Shown in pieces: positions 34,201 through 44,202 of a stretch of DNA of 64,000 bases. Position 1 is the stretch's first letter. Each line of letters starts with the position of its first letter. Both the position numbers and the translations under genes were made by a program. Location of the stretch: assembly GCF_014960965.1 (NCBI RefSeq), contig NZ_CP063169.1, positions 281,581 to 345,580 of the forward strand, in the 5' to 3' direction. The notes under the pieces were generated by a model. It made no database searches, had not been told where the DNA came from, and worked only from the letters and a program-made list of their open reading frames with translations. The stretch comes from Ruania alkalisoli (GTDB lineage Bacteria > Actinomycetota > Actinomycetes > Actinomycetales > Beutenbergiaceae).

Positions 34201-36109
34201 GTACACCATCACCTACGGGCTGACCGTCACCAACGAGACCGACGTGGCCACCACCTATGACCTGACCGATTCGCTCCGGTTCGGTGAAGGTATCGAGATC
34301 GTGGAGGGGTCGATCACGACCCGAGCGCTGGACCCGGCCGACACGGTCCTCAACGCCGCCTATGACGGTGTGATCGACGACCTGATCGTCGGCGATGTGC
34401 CGATCGAAGGCGGTGCCGTGCACACCTACGAGGTCTCCGTCCACTACACCGTCGACCTACCCGAGCGCGCCGAGGGCGATGTGGCGCCGGATCCGTCGGC
34501 CTGCCGGGACGAGGCCACGCTCGACACTGATGAGGTCACGGGTCTGTACAACCAAGCATCCACCTCATTCAATGGGTATCGCGACTACGACGATGAGTGC
34601 CGTGAGGTGGGTGAGGTCACCCACGACAAGGAGCTCCTCTCAGCGGATCCGGTGGGTGAGGGCCAGTGGGAGATCCTCTACCAGATCGAGGTGAGCAACG
34701 AGGGTGTCGAGCCCGTGGGCTACGACCTGGATGACGAGTTGCACTTCGGCGAGGGCATCGAGGTGGTGAGTTCCGCCGTCACCGGGACCCCGGACGGGGT
34801 GACCCTGGCGGACCCGGCGTGGAACGGGCAGGAGAACACCCGGATCGTCTCCGAGGTCTCGATGCCGGGCACTGACGATGAGGGATATACCCCGCACGTG
34901 TACGAACTGACCGTGCTGGCGGACGTGCCGCTGAACTTCGCCGATGCGGTCGACGGCGTTGACCCAGCGACGTGTGGCGAGGGTGTGGTCGACCATGCCG
35001 ACCCACAGGCACGCGCGTTCCTCAATGTCTCGCACCTGAGGGACGAGGCGGGTGCGACCGAGGACGACGACGCGTGCGCAGCGCCGCCGGAGCTGGTGAT
35101 CGACAAGACTGTAGACGCCGGATCTCCGGTGCCGCAGGGCGATGGCACCTGGTTGGTGACGTACGGCCTTGAGGTGTCCAACACCGGCGGCATGGCCGGG
35201 GAGTATGACCTGGTCGATGTGCTGCTGTTCGGTGATGACGTCGAGGTGCTCAGCGCCGGGGTGACGACCGCTCCTGAGGGCGTGGATGTCAACGATTCCT
35301 GGACTGGAAGCGAGGCGGAGCTGGGTGGTTCGCTCATCGCCGCCGATGTACCGCTCGATGCCGGTGCCGTGCACTCCTACGAGGTACAGGTGGCCGTCAC
35401 CGTCGCTGACCCGTCCGATCCTGAGTCGGTGAGTGCGGCGTTCACGTGCCCCGAGCCAGGGTCACGGGAGAGCGCCGGACTGAACAACCAGGCGGTGATC
35501 GGGCACAACGATCTGAGTGCTGACGATGTGGTCTGCCCCGAGCCGGCCGTGATCGTGATGGACAAGACCATCTCGTACGGGCCGGATCTGGACGCCAACG
35601 GCCACTACACGATCACCTACCAGATCGAGGTCACCAATCCGGGGGAGAACGAGACCCTCTACGATCTGGCCGACGAGCTCCACTACGGCGACGGGATCGA
35701 GGTCACCGATGCAGACGTCACCTCAGCTCCCGACGGCGTCCAGGTGAACCCTGCATGGACGGGAACGGGTAACGATCTGGTCATCGCTACGTCAGTTCCT
35801 CTCCCAGGCGGAGCAACACATGTCTACACTGTCATCGTGACCGGAATGATCGCCGAGTCTGCGCTGAGCGTAGCCACGATGGCTTGCCCACCCGCCGAGA
35901 GCGCGGGAGAGAGCGGGGGCTTCTTGAATGTTGCCACCGTCACCGGGGCGGGCATCGTGTTGCAGGACGATGCCTGTGCCAGCCCGCCCGACGAGCTCCC
36001 TACCACCGGAGCCGACGGTATGGGCGCCCTCGCGGCACTCGCCGCCCTGACCGCGATCACCGGTGCGGTGCTGGTGGCACTCCGATTCCGGAAGGGACGG
36101 ATCGACTGA
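31235..36109 (+). CDS. large LPTTG-anchored surface protein with SdrD_B and DUF11-like repeats
   Basis: About 1,624 residues. A GTG at 31235 is 8 nt after GGGAGG; the ATG at 31241 is the alternative. A signal peptide covers about 1-35. An SdrD B-type domain follows (GSVWQDYDANGTFDSYEDGL). The region at about 150-650 looks like a beta-propeller (MSPDERYLFVVNLHNRSIIR). A second SdrD B domain lies near 655 (GNYVWYDVDNDGVQDPDETP). Five DUF11-like beta domains of about 160 residues follow, each opening with a xxDKxxxS-type strand. The C-terminus is DELPTTG (near 1588), a hydrophobic helix and RFRKGRID: a sortase sorting signal. It is probably an adhesin or stalk protein. Confidence 0.9.
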   Translation: MHMERRIGRQAAAVAATTALVGSMMVAVAGAATATTGDEITGSVWQDYDANGTFDSYEDGLAGIEVVAYDADGNVAGPVTTAQDGTYALAVTSDAPGWRVEANLPDGPQWDQWRPAAVGRAGDPSNGTTVQFVTVTDGAGVDGVDFSFHVPTAYVENDPLVYIPVLQAGVSDGASADLPGSAVINWTAENGGSPVPQSGVVPFSEIGATNGSAMVRAESSDDIPTAFAAAYLRRHVGFGPGGIGAIYRVSPDGADWTAPTASAELYVDVTDYGIDLGGPDPLADPTDPDGLRPDVTAMNPGYDWARDAQAWNNVGRAGLGLMAMSPDERYLFVVNLHNRSIIRIDTGGDPSAAPVAVEEFELDGTFPDSSDVRPYGVTVDPLTGTMYLTATDTAESTQDYTDLHGYVYSFGAEAPGSLTPVLDFPLDFDRDDFTDHFFPWATELSDYTSTDSRQGGTAPAVQDHGNGTVSVFMPQPIVASAQVLHGDLVLGVRDLAGDIFAIQTNLSGDPADPDARLLAHERSEGDVFIAAPNGDGTFALENDGVHAGVVGNGALQGDLGPGGLRYFDTGYTPFNQDNESTGSIVVMPSRPDGIMTTGIHVANGGLQEGTRRLFQDSGAAYDPAGALIRSTSGTMVTSKGNGLGNATVLASAAPIEIGNYVWYDVDNDGVQDPDETPVEGATVNLYEVAGDGTRTLVNSTTTNAQGEYYFSSFDEAYQLATNTDYVVGVDNPDDYAAGGPLENWYPTVPDTGDDASVDADRNDSDGLVEETADGWFPFAAITTGGPGENDHTIDFGYSNIDYEFDKRTVSGPTQSPEDDGTWVLEYELIAENTGAIDGAYGLTDDLTGYGDGIIVTDTEVVSGPDGAALNPDWDGVDDMRVITEGMPITAGSTVENESEHVYLLRVTVALEADADTNEALVEAEQLACREGQTSGDEVPTTGLFNEATMEPDNHSAFVDDECGELPKVVVDKSVTSEPAVVDPETNPGEYTITYGLTVTNETDVATTYDLTDSLRFGEGIEIVEGSITTRALDPADTVLNAAYDGVIDDLIVGDVPIEGGAVHTYEVSVHYTVDLPERAEGDVAPDPSACRDEATLDTDEVTGLYNQASTSFNGYRDYDDECREVGEVTHDKELLSADPVGEGQWEILYQIEVSNEGVEPVGYDLDDELHFGEGIEVVSSAVTGTPDGVTLADPAWNGQENTRIVSEVSMPGTDDEGYTPHVYELTVLADVPLNFADAVDGVDPATCGEGVVDHADPQARAFLNVSHLRDEAGATEDDDACAAPPELVIDKTVDAGSPVPQGDGTWLVTYGLEVSNTGGMAGEYDLVDVLLFGDDVEVLSAGVTTAPEGVDVNDSWTGSEAELGGSLIAADVPLDAGAVHSYEVQVAVTVADPSDPESVSAAFTCPEPGSRESAGLNNQAVIGHNDLSADDVVCPEPAVIVMDKTISYGPDLDANGHYTITYQIEVTNPGENETLYDLADELHYGDGIEVTDADVTSAPDGVQVNPAWTGTGNDLVIATSVPLPGGATHVYTVIVTGMIAESALSVATMACPPAESAGESGGFLNVATVTGAGIVLQDDACASPPDELPTTGADGMGALAALAALTAITGAVLVALRFRKGRID

Positions 36110-36120
36110 CTGCACCGCCC

Positions 36121-36978
36121 ATGATCGGCGGAAACCGCACCTGCCCCCTAGCGGTGACCGTCGCCCGGATCCGGTTCCAGACCAGCTCCCCTGCATGGTC
36201 TGGGACCGGATCCACCTCACACCCATCCGTCGGCCGAACCCGTGCCGGCCGGTGGCTTCGGGCGGTGGCCGGCATGCTCCTGCTGGTGCTTGCCCTGACG
36301 GCCTGTGCTGGTGAGACGACGCGCCCGTTGACCACGGCGGAGTCTGAGCTGCTGGCCCTGACGCGGTTCCGCAATTTCGACGCCGGCGTGCGCAGCGTCT
36401 CCTTCGCGGTCACCGATGCTGGGACGCGCTACGAGATCGACGCCTGGGTCGATTTCCAGGCCGGAGCAGGGTATGGGACGGTTCAGCTGCCGGACGCCGA
36501 GGAGTCAGCACTCCTCGCGTGGACCAGTCAGGGCGTCGCCACTGCGGCAACCGCTCCGACCGGTCCGGCGCCGCTGCCTCCCCCCACTCAGGGCTGGACA
36601 TCGTCGGAGCTGCTGCCCGGGCAGTCTCGATTGCACGCTGTGCTGGCTGTGCTCCTCAGCCTCGGTAGCGATCGGCCCGACAACCCGGTGCTGCTCGCCC
36701 AGACCGACGCTCGGTGGCTGCGGGAAGACTCCGTCGCGGGCACTGCGGTGACAGTCTTTCGAGGGCCGTCGTCAGATGCCCCGGCCGGGGCCGGCAGCAC
36801 CACCGGCACCCCCGCCCCGTCCGGGCCGGATGAGAGCGGGGCAGCCGAGGTGCGCTACTGGGTGGCCGACGACGGCGTCCTGCACCGGCTCGAGGTCAGC
36901 CTCGGGGGTGATCAGGACGCGGTGGTCATCGACCTCGACGATGCCGATGTGACCTTCGACCTCTCCCAGCTGCAGTGA
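36121..36978 (+). CDS. putative lipoprotein, function unknown
   Basis: About 285 residues from the ATG at 36121; the start is uncertain because no ribosome site is evident. A hydrophobic stretch, AGMLLLVLALTACAG, ends in a lipobox, but it lies about 50 residues from this start, so a nearer start such as the GTG at 36153 may be used. The mature part has beta strands (VRSVSFAVTDAGTRYEIDAW, VRYWVADDGVLHRLEV) reminiscent of LolA/LppX-like lipid-binding lipoproteins. It begins 11 bp after the surface-protein stop and is probably co-transcribed. No family was firmly recognised. Confidence 0.6.
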   Translation: MIGGNRTCPLAVTVARIRFQTSSPAWSGTGSTSHPSVGRTRAGRWLRAVAGMLLLVLALTACAGETTRPLTTAESELLALTRFRNFDAGVRSVSFAVTDAGTRYEIDAWVDFQAGAGYGTVQLPDAEESALLAWTSQGVATAATAPTGPAPLPPPTQGWTSSELLPGQSRLHAVLAVLLSLGSDRPDNPVLLAQTDARWLREDSVAGTAVTVFRGPSSDAPAGAGSTTGTPAPSGPDESGAAEVRYWVADDGVLHRLEVSLGGDQDAVVIDLDDADVTFDLSQLQ

Positions 36979-36984
36979 CAGTCC

Positions 36985-39914
<2,930 letters not shown>

Positions 39915-39918
<4 letters not shown>

Positions 39919-40298
39919 GAACCGCTCCCCGTCATCGCGAGGTAGGCGTCGCGGTCCAGCAGTCCGGCGGCGACGTCGGTCACCCGCACCTTGATCAGCC
40001 ACCCGTCCTCGAACGGGGAGGAGTTGACCAGGTCAGGGTTGGCGTCGACCTCCTCGTTGACCTCGATCACCTCCCCAGCCACGGGCGCGTACAGGTCGGA
40101 GACGGACTTGGTGGACTCGATCTCTCCGATGGCCTCGCCGATCGTGAGCATGCTGCCGACGTCGGGCAGGTCCACGTAGACGACGTCCCCAAGCTGCTCG
40201 GCGGCGTAGTCGGTGATGCCGATCGTGGCGATGTCGTCGGTGATCTCCAGCCACTCGTGCTGGGCGGTGTACTGCAAGGTGGTCAGGTGGTCGGTCAT
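39915..40298 (-). CDS. gcvH: glycine cleavage system H protein
   Basis: A 127-residue lipoyl carrier. The lipoylated lysine is in [17 protein letters not shown], and the opening ([29 protein letters not shown]) is typical of GcvH. It shuttles the aminomethyl group between GcvP, GcvT and the L protein. The ATG overlaps the gcvT stop by 4 bp (ATGA), and its stop overlaps the TTG start of gcvP by 4 bp. Length is normal. Confidence 0.98.
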
Positions 40299-41635
40299 GA
40301 TGTTCTCCGGTAGAAGGGCGGGGTGGTCAGCCTCGCGCGGATGGGTGTCCCGCGCACGTCGATGATCAGGTCGGCTTCGGGGTCCTCGGCAACAGCGCAG
40401 TCCACGTAGGCCAGCGCAATCGGGTGCCCGAGAGTGGGGCTCAGCGCACCGCTGGTGATCTCGCCGACCACCCGGTCGCCCTGGCGCACGGCGTAGCCGG
40501 CACGCCCTGCCCGGCGCCCCTCGGCGACCAATCCCACCAGGACTCGCGCCTGCGGGCGCGGCTCCAGGGCCGGTTCGCCGATGAAGCCTCGCTTGTCGGC
40601 GGGGATGACTCGGCCCAGGCCGGCCTGTGCCGGGACGATGTCGCGGGAGAGCTCGTGGCCGTACAGCGGCATCCCGGCCTCCAGTCGCAGCGTGTCCCGT
40701 GCGGCCAGCCCGGCCGGGACCAGGCCGTGAGACTCACCTGCTGCCAGCAGTGCGCGCCACAGTGACGCCGCGTGCTCGGCGGCGACGTAGAGCTCGAACC
40801 CGTCCTCACCGGTGTACCCGGTGCGCGCCAGCAGCAGCGGCGTCGTCCCGGATGTGCTGCCGCGGTGCCCGCCGCCGGCGCTGCCGTCACCACCGACGCC
40901 ACGGTCACCGGGGGTGAAGTTGTGGTCGGTTTTCGCTCGATTATCGACGCCCGGCTCACCGGGGGTGAGGTTGGCGTCGGTGTTCGTCCGATTATCGACG
41001 CCCGGCTCACCGGGGGTGAGGTTGGCGTCGGTCCAGGCATAGTTCTTCACCTCGGCCAAGGGCATACCCAGTCCGGAGATCGTTCCGTCTGCCACGACCT
41101 CGTCGAGGATGGTCACGGCGCGCGGGCCCTGCAGCGCGAGCAGCGCGTAGTCGTCCGAGCCGTCGGTCACCGTGACGTCGAAACCGTCGGCCCGTGTGGT
41201 CAGCTCAGCCGCCACCACCTCCCGATTCGCGGCGTTGGCGATCACCAGGAACTCCTGCTCCTCGAGCCGGTACACCACCAGGTCGTCCAGGATCCCGCCG
41301 TCGGGGGCGAGCAGCATCGTGTACTTCGCGCGCCCGACCTTCACCGCCGAGAGCCGCCCGGCGAGCGCGAAGTCGAGGTACTCCCCGGCCTGCGATCCGC
41401 GCACGAAGATCTCGCCCATGTGGGAGATGTCGAACAGCCCGGCCGCCTCCCGCACAGCGGTGTGCTCGGCGCGGTCGGAGGTGTAGCGCACCGGCATCCA
41501 CCACCCGCCGAAGTCCGTGAAAGCAGCACCGAGTGCCTCGTGCTCGGCCCGCAGCGGCGTCTCCCGTGGCGCGCCCCCGTCCGCCTCGGCTCCAGCGTCA
41601 GCCCCATCCATGGAATCGCTCGTCGAATTGGTCAC
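40295..41635 (-). CDS. gcvT: aminomethyltransferase (T protein) with repeat insertion
   Basis: A 446-residue T protein, roughly 70 residues longer than usual. It transfers the aminomethyl carbon from GcvH to tetrahydrofolate. Family motifs: FGGWWMPVRYTSDRAEHTAV, LFDISHMGEIFVRG, and RTGYTGEDGFELY. Between YAWTDA and LLLARTGYTGE, where family members have a short link, lies an insert of about 60 residues made of TDANLTPGEPGVDNR units and a Gly-rich tail. It stays in frame, so the enzyme may still work with a surface loop. The GTG at 41635 has GAGGAGG 5 nt upstream. Confidence 0.95.
   Translation of the reverse strand: MTNSTSDSMDGADAGAEADGGAPRETPLRAEHEALGAAFTDFGGWWMPVRYTSDRAEHTAVREAAGLFDISHMGEIFVRGSQAGEYLDFALAGRLSAVKVGRAKYTMLLAPDGGILDDLVVYRLEEQEFLVIANAANREVVAAELTTRADGFDVTVTDGSDDYALLALQGPRAVTILDEVVADGTISGLGMPLAEVKNYAWTDANLTPGEPGVDNRTNTDANLTPGEPGVDNRAKTDHNFTPGDRGVGGDGSAGGGHRGSTSGTTPLLLARTGYTGEDGFELYVAAEHAASLWRALLAAGESHGLVPAGLAARDTLRLEAGMPLYGHELSRDIVPAQAGLGRVIPADKRGFIGEPALEPRPQARVLVGLVAEGRRAGRAGYAVRQGDRVVGEITSGALSPTLGHPIALAYVDCAVAEDPEADLIIDVRGTPIRARLTTPPFYRRTS
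40901..41031. repeat. 51-bp tandem repeat inside gcvT
   Basis: Two copies of a 51-bp unit (about 40939-40989 and 40990-41031, the last incomplete) are identical over at least 42 bp. A diverged third copy covers about 40901-40938. Each unit adds 17 codons and preserves the frame. The unit contains TTATCGACGCCCGGC and CTCACCGGGGGTGAGG, the latter a short palindrome. Confidence 0.9.
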
Positions 41636-41649
41636 GCCATCCTCCTCGA

Positions 41650-43083
41650 TCAGCACTCGACCACGTTCACGGCGAGCCCGCCAGTGGCAGTTTCCTTGTA
41701 CTTGTCACTCATGTCCTTGCCCGTCTGCCGCATGGTCTCGATCACCTGGTCCAGTGACACCCGGTGCGTACCGTCTCCCCACATGGCCATCTTGGCGGCA
41801 TTGACCGCCTTACCGGCGGCGATTGCGTTGCGTTCGATACACGGAATCTGCACCAGACCGCCCACCGGGTCACACGTCAGCCCGAGATTGTGCTCCATCG
41901 CGATCTCGGCGGCGTTCTCCACCTGTTCCGGCGTCCCGCCAAGCACAGCCGCCAGGCCACCGGCAGCCATCGAGGACGCCGATCCCACCTCGCCCTGGCA
42001 GCCCACCTCGGCGCCGGAGATCGACGCGCGCGCCTTGTACAAGGACCCGATCGCAGCCGCCGTGAGCAGGAAGGTGACGGCGATGTCGTCCCGGGCTGCG
42101 CCGTCGGCGCATACGGCGGGGGAGTAGTACGTGGCGTACTCCAGCACCGCCGGGATCACCCCGGCCGCGCCATTCGTCGGTGCTGTGACCACCCGCCCAC
42201 CGGCCGCGTTCTCCTCGTTCACCGCCAGGGCCACCAGATTCACCCACTCCTGTGCGAAGCCCGGGTCACGGTCTGGATCCTCCGCCTGCAGCCGCGCGGC
42301 CCAGGCAGGCGCCCGACGGCGCACCTTCAGCCCGCCCGGGAGCTCCCCTGAGGCGGCCGTCCCGCTCGCGACGCACTCGGTCATCGCGTCGCGGATGTGC
42401 AGCACCCCCGCCCGCACCGCGGCCTCGGCCCGGTCAGGCGCCTCGCCGCGCAGGGCGATCTCGTTGCGCAGGGCGATCTCGGCGATACTCAGGCGCTCGC
42501 GGGTACACAGCGCCAGCAGCTCCGCGGCCGTTCCGAACGGGAGCGGCACCTCGCCGGCCATCTCGGGATGGTGACCGGTGCGCACAGGCTGAGGGTCGCC
42601 GTCGGGAGTCTCCCGCACCACGAAACCTCCGCCCACGGAGTAGTAAGTCTCCTCGGCCACCTGGTGGCCAGCGGCATCGCGTGCGCACAGGCGCAGGGCG
42701 TTGGTGTGATGGGCGAGCACGGTGAGCGGACGCATGACGATCTGGTCGGGGCCGAAGGGCAGCGAGATCGTGCCGCCCAGGAGCACGGTGCGCTCGCGGG
42801 CGATCCGGTCCGAGCGCTCGATGACCTCACGGGTGCTGACCTGATCGGGGGCGCACCCCTCGAGGCCGAGCAGCACCGCCGTCGGGGTGCCGTGCCCGTG
42901 CCCGGTGGCGGCGAGGGAGCCGAACAGTTCCACCTCAAGGCTCGCCACATCGGTAGGGTCGGCGATCCGGGTGGTGAAGTCGCGGGCGGCGCGCATCGGA
43001 CCGACAGTGTGCGAACTGGACGGGCCGATCCCGACCGTGAACAGGTCGAAGACGCCCACGTAGGCGGGGGGCGGTGACGTCAT
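41650..43083 (-). CDS. sdaA: L-serine ammonia-lyase, iron-sulfur type, single chain
   Basis: A 477-residue L-serine dehydratase converting serine to pyruvate and ammonia. The beta-type domain begins [20 protein letters not shown]; the alpha-type domain holds [20 protein letters not shown] and [20 protein letters not shown]. These cysteines plus the C-terminal residue in NVVEC match the [4Fe-4S] ligands of type II enzymes, in which the C-terminal Cys caps the cluster. As first gene after a glycine riboswitch and upstream of gcvT-gcvH-gcvP, it lets excess glycine and serine be burned together. The ATG at 43083 has AGGAG 7 nt upstream. Confidence 0.95.
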   Translation of the reverse strand: MTSPPPAYVGVFDLFTVGIGPSSSHTVGPMRAARDFTTRIADPTDVASLEVELFGSLAATGHGHGTPTAVLLGLEGCAPDQVSTREVIERSDRIARERTVLLGGTISLPFGPDQIVMRPLTVLAHHTNALRLCARDAAGHQVAEETYYSVGGGFVVRETPDGDPQPVRTGHHPEMAGEVPLPFGTAAELLALCTRERLSIAEIALRNEIALRGEAPDRAEAAVRAGVLHIRDAMTECVASGTAASGELPGGLKVRRRAPAWAARLQAEDPDRDPGFAQEWVNLVALAVNEENAAGGRVVTAPTNGAAGVIPAVLEYATYYSPAVCADGAARDDIAVTFLLTAAAIGSLYKARASISGAEVGCQGEVGSASSMAAGGLAAVLGGTPEQVENAAEIAMEHNLGLTCDPVGGLVQIPCIERNAIAAGKAVNAAKMAMWGDGTHRVSLDQVIETMRQTGKDMSDKYKETATGGLAVNVVEC

Positions 43084-43084
43084 C

Positions 43085-43129
43085 GAGGAACTCCTGGGTC
43101 GGGTGCGCAGGGTGCGGCCTGAGTTCCTC
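43085..43129 (-). promoter_or_regulatory. expression platform hairpin masking the sdaA ribosome site
   Basis: On the transcript, GAGGAACTC (43129 to 43121, just after the second aptamer) is perfectly complementary to GAGTTCCTC (43093 to 43085). The second arm contains the last three bases of the AGGAG ribosome site (43095-43091) and ends 1 nt before the ATG. Pairing would hide the site. Translational control by glycine is inferred. Confidence 0.7.
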
Positions 43130-43310
43130 CCGCTCTGTCTTGTGCCTGAGAGATTGTGCAGATCGTGCTGTCTGCTTGCCCCGTCGGCGGGTGCCCTGGT
43201 CGCAGCCAGTCACCACTCTCCAGAGTGACCTACCGCCACGGTGCGTGGGCCTGAGAGTTTCCCGGGAGGATTTGCTCCTACGGCAGCCGCGGGATGCGGC
43301 GTTCTCCCAT
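43126..43310 (-). ncRNA. tandem glycine riboswitch
   Basis: Read on the minus strand, the first aptamer runs from GGGAGAACGCCG near 43310 through GGAGCAAATCCTCC to AACTCTCAGGCCC; the second runs from GGAGAGTGG through GGGGCAAGCAGACAGC to AATCTCTCAGGCACAAGACAGAG. The two CTCTCAGGC boxes and the GxxGCAAxC-type boxes are the conserved core of glycine aptamers, joined by a short linker as in known tandem riboswitches. It precedes sdaA and the gcv genes. Confidence 0.93.
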
Positions 43311-43468
43311 GGCGGGTAGACGGTCGATGATGTTGTGTCGGTCAGTGTAGCGGGGGTGGGGGCGCTCCAGCAGGTCGGGCGCGATGGCGTGCGAACACAA
43401 CTGACGGCCCACAGCGACTCCGTGCCACATCTGGCACGGAGGCCCCGAGGACCGTCGGTTCCGTCCGG

Positions 43469-43903
43469 CTACTCTCCGTCGAACCACGACCGGTGCTGCC
43501 ACAGCAGAGCGCTGCCCACCCCGATCCACAGCACCGGCACGATGACCTGCGGGCCAAGGACCTGGTAGACCAGCGCGAGCACGCACCCGAAGGTCGTCAC
43601 CGCGCCGAGCAGCAACAGGCCGTACATCGCGGGCTTCCGGCGCCTGAGGACCCCGACGGCGCAGGTGATCGACAGACCGGCCGCGATCAGGAGAGTGCCG
43701 CCGAGCAGCGGGACAACGGTGGTGCTGTGTGCGCCCAGGGGTCCCAGCTGTTCCGGTGCCACACTGCCGAGCGCCAGCAGGCCGCCGCCTAGCAGGGTGA
43801 GGACGAAGGTGCCCAGGAGTGTCATGACTGCGACAGCGGTGATGCCACCGGGCCGAGCGGGTTGGTCGCGACGAGCCGGCGTGGTGGGTCGGTGTGCGCT
43901 CAT
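43469..43903 (-). CDS. small four-helix membrane protein, function unknown
   Basis: A 144-residue protein with a polar N-terminus (residues 1-20) and four hydrophobic segments: TAVAVMTLLGTFVLTLLGGG, VVPLLGGTLLIAAGLSITCA, AMYGLLLLGAVTTFGCVLAL, and VIVPVLWIGVGSALLW, then HRSWFDGE. Proteins of this form (unnamed four-TM) are common in Actinobacteria. It stands alone between the riboswitch operon and the glycan locus. No known function. Confidence 0.7.
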   Translation of the reverse strand: MSAHRPTTPARRDQPARPGGITAVAVMTLLGTFVLTLLGGGLLALGSVAPEQLGPLGAHSTTVVPLLGGTLLIAAGLSITCAVGVLRRRKPAMYGLLLLGAVTTFGCVLALVYQVLGPQVIVPVLWIGVGSALLWQHRSWFDGE

Positions 43904-44108
43904 CGGGCCCTCCGCTCGTGCGTGGCGCAGATTCTAGCGACTCCGCGCAGTCGACCGTCGAGCCGGTGGACCTGACGGATCATGTGCTCAAAGCCGACAG
44001 CGTTGTTTGGCGCTGAGCCCGTCGATCTGCGCGTCGTTCCCTCGGCAATGGAGGCCGTCATAGCTCCTGGACTCTCTCATGGAGATTGCCATCGCCGGGC
44101 GCATCTCC

Positions 44109-44137
44109 TTGTCCTGGGGTCGAGCCCGTACTATGGT
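44109..44137 (+). promoter_or_regulatory. sigma-70-type promoter of surface glycosidase gene
   Basis: TTGTCC (44109-44114) and TATGGT (44132-44137) are separated by 17 bp. The predicted start site falls at about 44144, at the edge of the palindromic operator, which suits repression by a LacI-type protein. Confidence 0.6.
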
Positions 44138-44144
44138 GGAGCCA

Positions 44145-44172
44145 GACAACGTTGTCCCAGCGTTGCGCAACG
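44145..44172. promoter_or_regulatory. LacI-type operators before first surface glycosidase gene
   Basis: GACAACGTTGTC (44145-44156) is a perfect 12-bp palindrome sharing its ACAACGTTGT core with the sites at 56590 and 59764. A second palindrome, CGTTGCGCAACG (44161-44172), follows at once. Both overlap the expected start of transcription. Confidence 0.75.
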
Positions 44173-44202
44173 TCACGAAGAAGTGGCAGAGAGGAGAGTC
44201 CC

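Larger units (their letters stand above)
43904..44202 (+). other. promoter region of first surface glycosidase gene
   Basis: This 299-bp gap contains a degenerate operator-like site at 43996-44009 (half-site CGTTGTTT), a promoter at 44109-44137 and operators at 44145-44172. The remainder shows no gene or repeat. Confidence 0.6.

Noticed and set aside
32285-34444. A 719-codon frame antisense to the LPTTG surface protein.
   Set aside because: Composition is that of reverse-complement GC-rich coding sequence (many Val, Arg, His); no start signal or domain.
40901-41031. The gcvT tandem repeats as a CRISPR array.
   Set aside because: Units are directly joined with no unique spacers, the period is 51 bp, and the reading frame continues through them.
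43344-43349. TACACT on the minus strand as -10 box of the glycine operon.
   Set aside because: Position before the riboswitch is suitable but no convincing -35 box was found at 16-18 bp, so it was not listed as a promoter.
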